Shown one piece after another: positions 47,452 through 55,144 of a DNA stretch of 64,000 bases. Within the stretch, counting starts at the first letter, position 1, and every line of letters starts with the position of its first letter. A program made the translations under genes and the position numbers. Source of the DNA: an uncultured Clostridia bacterium. GTDB lineage: Bacteria; Bacillota; Clostridia; Christensenellales; Borkfalkiaceae. The stretch is taken from NCBI GenBank assembly GCA_930989535.1, contig CAKNLK010000009.1, forward strand, positions 19,860 to 83,859. Reading direction: 5' to 3'. Under the pieces are notes generated by a model. The model saw only the letters and a program-made list of their open reading frames with translations, did no database searches and was not told where the DNA came from.

Positions 47452-50073
47452 ATGAAAGAAAGGATAGAAAAGCTTCTGCGCGGGGAGGAGGAAAACCATA
47501 TACTGCCCTTTTTCTGGCAGCACGGTGAAGATGAAGATACTCTTCGCAGATATATGCGCGTCATACACGAAGCGCATTGCGGTGCCGTTTGCGTCGAGAG
47601 CAGGCCGCATCCGGATTTCTGCGGCGAGAAGTGGTGGAGCGATCTCGGCTGCATTTTAGACGAAGCGGAACGGCTGGGGATGAAAGTATGGGTGTTGGAT
47701 GACAGTCATTTTCCGACAGGCTATGCGAACGGCGCGCTCAAGGAGGCGCCGCCCTCCCTGTGCAGGCAGAACATCGTCTTTCATTCGTTTGTGCTGTGCG
47801 GCGATGTGGATGCAGATCTACGCGCGCTCGGCGCGTTTAAGGCGCCCGAGCGCATAATGTCCGAGCATGAAAAAAAGGCGCGCGGCGAGCAAAAGCAGCG
47901 GGAGTTTGACGACGATGAGATCGTCTGCTGTGTGGCGCGGCAGGGGGAGCGGTTGCTCGATCTTCTGCCCTTCGTACAGGGCGAGCGGCTGCGTTATTCG
48001 CTGCCGGACGGGGAGTGGACGCTGTATACCTGCGTGGCGACGCGCAATTCGGGCTATCACAGGGAGTACATCCGCATGACCTCTCCCTCCTCCTGTCGCG
48101 TACTCATCGATGCCGTCTACGAGCCGCATTATGCACATTTTTCGCGCTATTTCGGCAATACGTTCGTTGGTTTTTTCTCCGACGAGCCCGAGCTCGGCAA
48201 CGGCTTGCTCTATGCACAGGGGAATACGCTCGGTTCGGAGCAGGACTTGCCTTGGGGTGAGGAGCTGCGCACGGCGTTGGAGAAAAGATTGGGCGACGAG
48301 TGGCGCACCCTTCTGCCACTGTTATGGGTGCGCGGGGAGGAAGCGCTGACGGTGCGCGTGCGCTACATATATATGGACGCGCTGACAAGGCTGACTTCTG
48401 ACAGCTTCTCCGAGCAGATTGGCGATTGGTGCCGCGCACATGGCGTGGAGTATATAGGGCACGTCATCGAGGACAACGGACAGCATTGCAGAACGGGCTC
48501 CAGCCTCGGGCATTACTTCCGCGGATTGTCGGGACAGGATATGTCGGGGATTGACGATATCGGAGGTCAGGTACTGCCGCAAGGGGAGGATGAGCCGACG
48601 ATCAACAATTATCGAAAGCCGCGCAACGGCGAGTTTTATCACTACGGACTTGCCTCGCTTGCGCGCTCTGCCGCGGCGATAGAGCCGCGCAAGAGGGGAA
48701 GGGCAATGTGCGAGATCTTTGGAAATTACGGCTGGGCAGAGGGAGTTCGGTTGGAAAAATACCTCGTCGACCATTTTCTCGTCCGCGGCGTAAGTCATTT
48801 CGTTCCGCACGCGTTCAGCCCAAAGGCGTTCCCCGATCCCGATTGCCCGCCGCACTTCTATGCCGACGGACATGACGCACAATTTCGGCATTTTGGCGCA
48901 TTGATGCAATACGTCAACCGCATCGCGACCTTGACCGAGGGCGCAAAGCATCAGGTGAGCGTCGCTGTCCTGTACCATGCGGAGGCGGATTGGACGCAGG
49001 AGAATGCCATGCCGTTTGAACGCCCTCTGCGCAAGCTGTATGATGCGCAGATCGATTGTCATGTGATCCCGTCCGACGTGTTCTCCGAACGGGAGAAATA
49101 CCGTGTTTCGTTGGGAAAATACCTTACCGTTAACGAAAATTCTTACCAAACGGTCGTGATCCCTGCGACGGATTACCTCACCGAGGAAGCCGCCCTTGCG
49201 CTCGCCGCGTTGTGCGAGGGGGGCTGCCATGTCGTCTTTGTCGACAAAAGACCGTCAAGAGCATATGAGGGCGGCGAGCTGCCGCAGGTGCTCAAACGTG
49301 CGCAGTGTGTATCGCTCAGCGAACTCCTGTCCGCCGTGGAGGGGAGCATTGCGCATCCGCTTTTGTCGCCTGCCGACGACCGAATACGCATCCTGTGGTT
49401 AAAGGGTGAAACGGATGCCTTTTTGCTGGTCAATGAAGGGGACCGTCACTATGAAGGGGAGGTGATCCTGCCCGTCGGCGGTCGGTGCTGTCGGTATGAC
49501 GCATGGAGCAATAGGTGCTCTGCGCAGTCACATACCTCTGATGGTGGGAGAACGCGTATCCGCCTTTGTCTCGCCCCCCTGCACAGTACGGTCATCGTAT
49601 TTGGCATGGCAGGAGAGCAGACTGCGCGTATCTCGCGGAGCGAGGAGCTGACAAAATGGCGGCGCAGCATATGCGAGGGCGCGGCATATCCTTCATTCGG
49701 TGCGGACAAGGAGGTGACGTTGCCCGACAACGTCGCGGCTGAGTACCCCGAATTTTCGGGGTATGTGCGGTATGAACGAGAGCTCGTGTGCTCGGATACC
49801 GCCTGCGCGATCGAGATAGAGGACGCCTATGAGGGCGTGGAATTGTTTGTGAACGGCGTGTCTGCAGGCTTGCAGATCATTCCGCCCTTCCGCTATGACA
49901 TCGGCGGACTTTTGCGCGAGGGACGGAATACGCTCGCTATCGAGGTGGCGACGACGCTGGAAAGGCAGTGTTATCCGCAGTTGGATTGGCTGAATAAACT
50001 GCTCAGTCCGCCTCCGTCTGCACCGACGGGATTGTACGGCAGGGTGTTTTTGATGAAAAAGGAAGGTATGTGA
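47452..50073 (+). CDS. GH106-like glycoside hydrolase (alpha-L-rhamnosidase-related)
   Basis: 873 residues, no signal peptide, so cytoplasmic. The start FFWQHGEDEDTLRRYMRVIHEAHCGAVCVESRPH and the WVLDDSHFPTGYANG stretch are typical of the large proteins annotated as GH106-like with a C-terminal jelly-roll. The end (about 760-850: YVRYERELVCSDT, VELFVNGVSAG, GRNTLAIEVATTLE) is a GH2-type sugar-binding sandwich. The true substrate is unknown. GGAGGTGAAGG precedes the ATG. It is joined to the next gene by a one-base gap. Confidence 0.75.
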   Translation: MKERIEKLLRGEEENHILPFFWQHGEDEDTLRRYMRVIHEAHCGAVCVESRPHPDFCGEKWWSDLGCILDEAERLGMKVWVLDDSHFPTGYANGALKEAPPSLCRQNIVFHSFVLCGDVDADLRALGAFKAPERIMSEHEKKARGEQKQREFDDDEIVCCVARQGERLLDLLPFVQGERLRYSLPDGEWTLYTCVATRNSGYHREYIRMTSPSSCRVLIDAVYEPHYAHFSRYFGNTFVGFFSDEPELGNGLLYAQGNTLGSEQDLPWGEELRTALEKRLGDEWRTLLPLLWVRGEEALTVRVRYIYMDALTRLTSDSFSEQIGDWCRAHGVEYIGHVIEDNGQHCRTGSSLGHYFRGLSGQDMSGIDDIGGQVLPQGEDEPTINNYRKPRNGEFYHYGLASLARSAAAIEPRKRGRAMCEIFGNYGWAEGVRLEKYLVDHFLVRGVSHFVPHAFSPKAFPDPDCPPHFYADGHDAQFRHFGALMQYVNRIATLTEGAKHQVSVAVLYHAEADWTQENAMPFERPLRKLYDAQIDCHVIPSDVFSEREKYRVSLGKYLTVNENSYQTVVIPATDYLTEEAALALAALCEGGCHVVFVDKRPSRAYEGGELPQVLKRAQCVSLSELLSAVEGSIAHPLLSPADDRIRILWLKGETDAFLLVNEGDRHYEGEVILPVGGRCCRYDAWSNRCSAQSHTSDGGRTRIRLCLAPLHSTVIVFGMAGEQTARISRSEELTKWRRSICEGAAYPSFGADKEVTLPDNVAAEYPEFSGYVRYERELVCSDTACAIEIEDAYEGVELFVNGVSAGLQIIPPFRYDIGGLLREGRNTLAIEVATTLERQCYPQLDWLNKLLSPPPSAPTGLYGRVFLMKKEGM

Positions 50074-50074
50074 T

Positions 50075-51307
50075 ATGGCAAATGTCAAAGGTCGGGCGGG
50101 CGTCGTCGGATTGGGGATGATCGGCGGAGGGATCGCGGAGAGCTTGATCCGCAGTGGTTTTGTACCCGTCGTCGGCGATATATGCGCCGAGCGGATGCAG
50201 GCGTTCGCAGGTCGGGCGGTGCTCGCCAAATCGGCGGCAGAGGTCGCGGCACAGAGCGACGTCGTCATGGTTTGTGTTGTAAACGCGTTGCAGGCGCGCG
50301 CGGTCATCTGCGGAGAGGAGGGGCTGCTTTCCTCCAAGCATTCGGGACTGATCGTCTGTCTCGTGTCCACCCTCTCTCGTCGTGAGGTGCTTGAACTGAA
50401 CGCCGTATGCGAGGGCGCGGGCGTGCATTTGCTCGATTGCGGCGTTTCCCCCGGCTATCTCGCTGCGCAGAACGGGATGGCTGCGATGGTCGGCGGAAGC
50501 GCGGATGCCGTCGAATGTGCGCGTGCGGTCATCGAGGGCTGGGCGAAAAAACTCATCTATTGCGGAGAGATCGGCGCGGGGATGGCGGTCAAGCTCGCTC
50601 GAAACGTGTTTACCTTCGGCTGCTGGCGCGTGGGAAAGGAGGCGCAGGCGCTCGTGGAAAGCGCGGGCGGCAGTGCGGCGACGTTATTGGACGCCATCAC
50701 GACTTCAGATCCCGACGGAGCGTTGCCTCTCAACAAGCTGCGCAGGGCGAGCGAGGAGGGGAAGCTGCCCAAAGACGCGGCGGAAAAAAACTATACGTTG
50801 ATGCAGAAGGATCTTGCGGCGGCATTTGATCTCGCCTCCGAAAGAGGAGTGGCGATGCCTGCCTCTCTTGCGGCGATGGAGTACGCCCGTGATACGCTCG
50901 ACTACGATCGCGAGACGGAGGATGTGCGTGAGCGCGGGATACAGACGGCGGAGTGTGTATACGGCGGAGGCATGGGTGAGCGGCTCGCGACGCGCACGGA
51001 CAGCGTGTATGCGGCGGAGACGCTGGACAGGGTTTTTGCAGAAGTGTGGCACCGTCCTTCGCTCGCTGTATCGGCAAAAAGGCTGATCGTCATGGGCGTT
51101 GCGGCGGCACAGGGCAGGGGTGATCTCATCAAGATCCAAATGCTCGGCGCATTGCGGCGGGGGGAGCTGACCGAAGCGCAGATCGACGACCTCGTCCTCC
51201 TGCTCTCTTATTATGTGGGCTGGTGTAATGCCGGGAGCGTTGCACAAGGAGCGGCGGAAGCGGTCGCGGCATTCAAAAGAGAGGGATCGAACGAGTATAA
51301 GGCATGA
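50075..51307 (+). CDS. 3-hydroxyisobutyrate dehydrogenase-like protein fused to a carboxymuconolactone-decarboxylase-like domain
   Basis: 410 residues. Residues 1-~165 form a Rossmann domain (GVVGLGMIGGGIAESLIRSG) and ~170-295 the helical domain with a catalytic-type Lys in GAGMAVKLARNVFTFGC. The C-terminal part (about 320-405: RPSLAVSAKRLIVMGVAAAQGRGDLIKIQMLGALRRGELTEAQIDDLVLLLSYYVGWCNAGSVAQ) has the all-helical pattern of carboxymuconolactone decarboxylase / AhpD-like domains, without the peroxidase CxxC. The fusion is unusual. It may oxidise and then further process a sugar acid from the glycan. Confidence 0.8.
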   Translation: MANVKGRAGVVGLGMIGGGIAESLIRSGFVPVVGDICAERMQAFAGRAVLAKSAAEVAAQSDVVMVCVVNALQARAVICGEEGLLSSKHSGLIVCLVSTLSRREVLELNAVCEGAGVHLLDCGVSPGYLAAQNGMAAMVGGSADAVECARAVIEGWAKKLIYCGEIGAGMAVKLARNVFTFGCWRVGKEAQALVESAGGSAATLLDAITTSDPDGALPLNKLRRASEEGKLPKDAAEKNYTLMQKDLAAAFDLASERGVAMPASLAAMEYARDTLDYDRETEDVRERGIQTAECVYGGGMGERLATRTDSVYAAETLDRVFAEVWHRPSLAVSAKRLIVMGVAAAQGRGDLIKIQMLGALRRGELTEAQIDDLVLLLSYYVGWCNAGSVAQGAAEAVAAFKREGSNEYKA

Positions 51308-51321
51308 TGGAGGAGGAAAGG

Positions 51322-53124
51322 ATGAAAAAATATTATTGTAACCCCGTCAACATGGAATATCGATATCAATTTATCGACCGTTCCACACATATCTCCGTCA
51401 GCCGAGAGGCGGCAGATCCGTCCGTGATCGCGTGGAAGGGAAGTTATTATATGTTCCCCTCCATGAGCCGCGGCTGTTATAAGAGCGATGATTTGTGCCA
51501 ATGGACGTTTATGCCCTTGAACGGTCTGCCCTTCTACGACTATGCCCCCGATGTCTGCGTCTGTGGGGATGCCGTCCTGTTTTGCGCCTCCAAGAAGGGA
51601 GCGCCGTGCGACTACTATGTGTGTGCGGATTTTCCCGACGGAGTGTTCCAAAAGGTAGAGGGCGAGTTCGACTTCTGGGATCCCAAGATCTTTTGCGATG
51701 ATGACGGCAGGCTGTATCTCTATTGGGGCTGCTCAAACCTCGAGCCTATTTACGGCGTTGAGCTGGATGCAAAGACATTGAAACGCATCGGCGAGCCGAA
51801 GGTGATGTTTGGCGAAAACAGGGCGGTCGTGGGCTACGAGCGCTTTGGGATGGATCATGTCCTGAACGAGAAGGAAAACAGCATCTATATCCGTCTGCAG
51901 GAGCGCGTCTCCGTCGCGACGGGGAAGCCGATGGAGGAGGTGACGCGCGCCGATATCGACGCCATCCTTCCCCCCGACCAGAGGGAGTATCTCAAACTTC
52001 TGCTGTCGGACAGGCCGTATATGGAGGGGGCATGGCTGAATAAATACAAGGGCAGGTACTATCTGCAATATGCCTGCCCCGGTACGGAGCTGAACGTATA
52101 CGGCGACGGCGTGTATTGTGCGGAGCATCCGTTGGGTCCGTACACGCTTGCAAAGAACAATCCCTATTCCTACCATCCCGGCGGCTTTATCACGGGAGCG
52201 GGGCACGGATCCACCTTTGAAGATACCGAGGGAAGATTTTGGCATTGCTCGACGGCGCGCATTTCTCGCGTCCATCCGTATGAGCGACGCGTCGGACTGT
52301 GGCGCGCCGGGTTTGACGAGGAGGGGGAATTATACTGCGACCAGTGCTTCGGTGATTGGGTGCATTCGGTGGACGACACGCCCTTCGCGCCGCCGCGCTG
52401 GATGCTCCTTTCCTATGCAAAGCCCGTGGCGGCGTCATCCGGCGCAAACGCGAATGCCGTCACGGACGAGGACATCCGTACCTTTTGGAGATCGGAGAAG
52501 GAGGTCGGCAGTGTGACCGTGGATTTGTGCCGCAGGGAAAGGGTACACGCGATCCAAATCAATTTCGCGGATGAAGATATCTCCGTATCTTGTACGGACG
52601 AACAGATGCGCGACATCAAGGAGCATGGGAGATATATCGACGATAAGCACAGAAAGACGCGGTGGCTGTTGGAGGGCTCCGAGGACGGGGAGAGCTTCTT
52701 TATCATAGAGGATAAGCGTTGCGCGGATACCGACCTTGCGCACGATCTTGTCGTTCGGGAGGAGGGGATCTCCGTCCGCTATGTGCGTTTGACGGTGACA
52801 GAGATGCCCTTCGGTCAAAATGCCTGCGTTTGCGGGCTGCGCATCTTCGGCGTTTCGGACAGAGCGGCGCCGCAAGCCGCTCGCGTGGAGCGGATCGAGC
52901 GCTCTTTGGACGGAAGGGATGTCCACGTCGCATGGTCGGGCGATGCAATGGGTTATAACGTTTTGTGGGGACACGCTCCAAACAAGCTATATCACTGTAA
53001 GCAGGTGCTTTCAAAGTCACAAACGAAGATCGGCGCACTCGTCGCGGGGCAAAAATATTGGCTGCGCGTGGATAGTTTCAACGAGGGCGGTGTGACGGAA
53101 GGCGTGCCTATGCCGCTGGAGTGA
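51322..53124 (+). CDS. GH43-like glycoside hydrolase with sugar-binding and fibronectin-III-like domains
   Basis: 600 residues from the ATG at 51322, chosen for AGGAGGAAAGG just before it; an ATG at 51304 overlapping the previous stop is the alternative. The five-blade propeller (about 20-350) has REAADPSVIAWKGSYYMF (catalytic base Asp), FDFWDPKIFCDDDGRLYLYWG and MEGAWLNKYKGRYYLQY (acid Glu). A discoidin-like domain (about 370-510) and a fibronectin-III-like end (about 525-600) follow. No signal peptide, so it acts inside on imported arabino- or xylo-type linkages. Confidence 0.85.
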   Translation: MKKYYCNPVNMEYRYQFIDRSTHISVSREAADPSVIAWKGSYYMFPSMSRGCYKSDDLCQWTFMPLNGLPFYDYAPDVCVCGDAVLFCASKKGAPCDYYVCADFPDGVFQKVEGEFDFWDPKIFCDDDGRLYLYWGCSNLEPIYGVELDAKTLKRIGEPKVMFGENRAVVGYERFGMDHVLNEKENSIYIRLQERVSVATGKPMEEVTRADIDAILPPDQREYLKLLLSDRPYMEGAWLNKYKGRYYLQYACPGTELNVYGDGVYCAEHPLGPYTLAKNNPYSYHPGGFITGAGHGSTFEDTEGRFWHCSTARISRVHPYERRVGLWRAGFDEEGELYCDQCFGDWVHSVDDTPFAPPRWMLLSYAKPVAASSGANANAVTDEDIRTFWRSEKEVGSVTVDLCRRERVHAIQINFADEDISVSCTDEQMRDIKEHGRYIDDKHRKTRWLLEGSEDGESFFIIEDKRCADTDLAHDLVVREEGISVRYVRLTVTEMPFGQNACVCGLRIFGVSDRAAPQAARVERIERSLDGRDVHVAWSGDAMGYNVLWGHAPNKLYHCKQVLSKSQTKIGALVAGQKYWLRVDSFNEGGVTEGVPMPLE

Positions 53125-53171
53125 AAGGGGCTTCGCAAAATACGCAGGGGTAGATAAAGACGATTATCTAT

Positions 53172-53480
53172 TCAACGAGAAATGGTTTGCACAAAAAAAC
53201 GGCAACTCGTGTGAGCTGCCGTTTTTACCGTTCCGAATGGCTTTGTTTTGTTTCCCTTGTGTAACCTGCCCCGTTCTTCCTGTACTCCCTCTAAAACCTT
53301 TTCGCAAGCCTCGAATTGTCCAAAGAGAGCTTTATAGACAGGTACGCTCATAGCCACCGTGTCGGCTTTGCCGTCCTTTGTGATGAGTACGGGCGTATCG
53401 CTTTTCTTTACCTCCTGTACGAGTTGTGAGATTTCGGGAAGTTCTTCAATGGGAATGGTCGGTAAGGAATGTTTTTTCAT
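53172..53480 (-). CDS. Orphan Phd/YefM-type antitoxin
   Basis: 102 residues as read. PTIPIEELPEISQLVQEVKKSDTPVLITKDGKADTVAMSVPVYKALFGQFE is the DNA-binding Phd fold. No toxin gene is adjacent. The last ~30 residues look unrelated and read through a strong terminator hairpin (53202-53231); a different frame would stop just before that hairpin, so a 3' frameshift is likely. AGGAGGAAACC precedes the ATG. Confidence 0.75.
   Translation of the reverse strand: MKKHSLPTIPIEELPEISQLVQEVKKSDTPVLITKDGKADTVAMSVPVYKALFGQFEACEKVLEGVQEERGRLHKGNKTKPFGTVKTAAHTSCRFFVQTISR
53202..53231 (-). terminator. Terminator hairpin at the antitoxin 3' end
   Basis: AACGGCAACTC pairs with GAGCTGCCGTT (one mismatch) around GTGT with A- and T-runs on both sides, at the boundary between the glycan operon and the AT-rich element. 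The stretch 53125-53171 contains no gene I can support. Confidence 0.75.
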
Positions 53481-53507
53481 GGGGTTTCCTCCTGTGGGGT
53501 GATATAG

Positions 53508-54281
53508 CTAATTTGAATCATTTTCGGGCTTAGAAATACTCAATATTACTTTTGTATTTTGTCGATAATAGTCTATATCAATGCAATGGCATAGGATTAG
53601 TGTTTTTACGATTTCTTGTAAAAGGAATTCTTCAATGTCAACATCAAGGTGAAAATTATTACTGATTTCATTCATTTGTTGTATATCTTTTTCAAAGTCT
53701 TTATTAGAAGCTTTTTTTAATTTATCATAAGCAAAACAAAAATGAGAAGCGTTAATATTAAGTCGGATGTATGTCAGAATACGTTTAAAAAGCGTGATAA
53801 ATTGACCTTTTTCAAAAAAGGCGTTAATAAGCTCGTGCTTATAAGAGATTTGCTTGTTTGAATCTGTAGTATTGTTTTGTGGTAAGCCAGGAATTTGAAT
53901 AGGGTTTTTTTCGTCCTCTTCCTTTTCTTTAATGCTACTCTGTAAAGCAGATATTGCGTTGTCGCTTAACCCTGTAGCTTTGCTTATTGCTTGTATGTCG
54001 AGTTCAGTATTTTTTGCATTTGATAATCCGAGTAAGTAATCGGCTGAAACATTTAAGGCTTGGCAAAGTCCTCTTAAACGAATAATATCTGGAACATGTC
54101 CGCCTGTTTCGTATTCGCTAATACTTGTATCGCGAGCAGAAATGGTATTGCCGTTGATGTTAAATTTTTCAAGCTCTTTACAAAGTTCAATTTGGGTTAA
54201 ACCTTGTTCTTCACGAAGATTTTTAAGTCTTTCGGCAAAAATAGGGAAATAAAGAGGCTTTTCAACTTTTTTCTTTTTCAT
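53508..54281 (-). CDS. XRE-family repressor of the P4-like element
   Basis: 257 residues. The N-terminal helix-turn-helix (about 14-80: FAERLKNLREEQGLTQIELCKELEKF, then DTSISEYETGGHVPDIIRLRGLCQALNVSADYLLG) is a classical Cro/CI type. The rest is AT-rich coding and mostly helical, without a recognisable peptidase or ligand domain. It is divergent from the replication genes. Two identical CATTATAATG palindromes flank the control region, one over its own start codon, so it probably represses both directions. Confidence 0.88.
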   Translation of the reverse strand: MKKKKVEKPLYFPIFAERLKNLREEQGLTQIELCKELEKFNINGNTISARDTSISEYETGGHVPDIIRLRGLCQALNVSADYLLGLSNAKNTELDIQAISKATGLSDNAISALQSSIKEKEEDEKNPIQIPGLPQNNTTDSNKQISYKHELINAFFEKGQFITLFKRILTYIRLNINASHFCFAYDKLKKASNKDFEKDIQQMNEISNNFHLDVDIEEFLLQEIVKTLILCHCIDIDYYRQNTKVILSISKPENDSN

Positions 54282-54291
54282 TATAATGGAT
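54277..54291. promoter_or_regulatory. Predicted XRE operator 1
   Basis: TTCATTATAATGGAT, with the perfect 10-bp palindrome CATTATAATG covering the start codon of the XRE gene. Identical to the copy at 54451-54465. Confidence 0.55.
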
Positions 54292-54355
54292 TTTCCTTTA
54301 TCAAGTTTTTAAATTTGAGATATGTTGAAAATACAAATTTCATGCCGTTTAAGCA

Positions 54356-54383
54356 TTGACATTGAAGATTTTTGTGCTATAAT
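54356..54383 (+). promoter_or_regulatory. Promoter of the element replication genes
   Basis: Perfect TTGACA (54356-54361), 16-base spacer, extended TGCTATAAT ending at 54383. It lies between the two predicted operators. Confidence 0.75.
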
Positions 54384-54450
54384 AGAAGGTGCATTGAGGT
54401 TAAAGGAGCAAAAATAGCCGAAATAGCTTTTTAAGGAACTATCTACATTC

Positions 54451-54465
54451 TTCATTATAATGGAT
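54451..54465. promoter_or_regulatory. Predicted XRE operator 2
   Basis: Second exact copy of TTCATTATAATGGAT, 174 bases from the first and about 60 bases after the predicted transcription start of the replication genes. Confidence 0.55.
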
Positions 54466-54555
54466 AACGCCTATAAAGGCAACCGTTTCGAAGGGTTCAT
54501 TCTCATCAATGAGAAAAGGTATTGGAAAGGGCTATTTTATCTGATTTAGTATTGT

Positions 54556-54578
54556 AAAGGGGGTGACTGCCAATGTAA
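54556..54578 (+). other. Shine-Dalgarno followed by a start-stop codon pair (ATG TAA)
   Basis: AAAGGGGGTGA lies six bases before an ATG that is directly followed by TAA. The site is in the 260-base leader of the replication genes. An overlapping GTG frame would give a ten-residue peptide but sits too close to the same ribosome site. Confidence 0.4.
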
Positions 54579-54650
54579 GATGTCGGTATGAATGATTGGA
54601 AGGAAATAGAACAAATATTCTGATACAATATATTATAGGAGGAATTTAAC

Positions 54651-54995
54651 ATGAAACATAACAGTTTCAAATTTCAGTTGGCATTTAAGGCAGTCACAAA
54701 AATGTTAAATGACCGTCAAGCTGGGCAACTCATTAAAGGCATGTGTGACTATGTCTTTGAGGGTATCCCTTTTGAATCGACAGACCGTAAGGTGCAAGCC
54801 GCTTTTGAGGTAATCAAAAAAGCTCTCGATAATGAAATGCGTGGTCGAGAGCTTGGAGTTACCTATGGGCGTATCGGTGGTCTTCACGCTATGGAACATC
54901 TTCGTCAGATAAGGAAAGACTTAGATAAGCCTAACGATGAAGAGGACGATATGCCCAAAGGGCATAAGGACTGCGTTAGGAGTGCGACTCTATAA
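54651..54995 (+). CDS. DUF6291-like element protein
   Basis: 114 residues. SFKFQLAFKAVTKMLNDRQAGQLIKGMCDYVFEGIPFESTDRKVQAAFEVIKKALDNEMRGRELG matches the DUF6291 pattern found beside replication proteins in Firmicute phages and islands; the family may assist primosome or helicase loading, but this is not established. AGGAGGAAT precedes the ATG. First gene of the operon with the primase. Confidence 0.75.
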   Translation: MKHNSFKFQLAFKAVTKMLNDRQAGQLIKGMCDYVFEGIPFESTDRKVQAAFEVIKKALDNEMRGRELGVTYGRIGGLHAMEHLRQIRKDLDKPNDEEDDMPKGHKDCVRSATL

Positions 54996-55021
54996 TTTTT
55001 GGTGAGTTATCTTATTCAACG

Positions 55022-55039
55022 AGGAGGTGGTAGATGTAG
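55022..55039 (+). other. Second Shine-Dalgarno with a start-stop codon pair (ATG TAG)
   Basis: AGGAGG (55022-55027), six bases, then ATG directly followed by TAG. It lies between DUF6291 and the primase. A GGCGTTG/CAACGCC pair (55064-55070 and 55123-55129) encloses the remaining spacer. Confidence 0.4.
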
Positions 55040-55144
55040 AAATTCACTTAGTCAAAAAACAGGCGTTGCTAAGTCGTTGTGGAGGGCTATTTGACCTATA
55101 ATGCAAAGGCTTAAATTTATAACAACGCCAAAAAAGGAGTAAAC

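Noticed and set aside
53125..53200. Plus-strand fragment reading GFAKYAGVDKDDYLFNEKWF, like the end of a protein
   Set aside because: Too short, no start, and the frame continues through the terminator. It may be a remnant of a lost element gene, but this cannot be supported.
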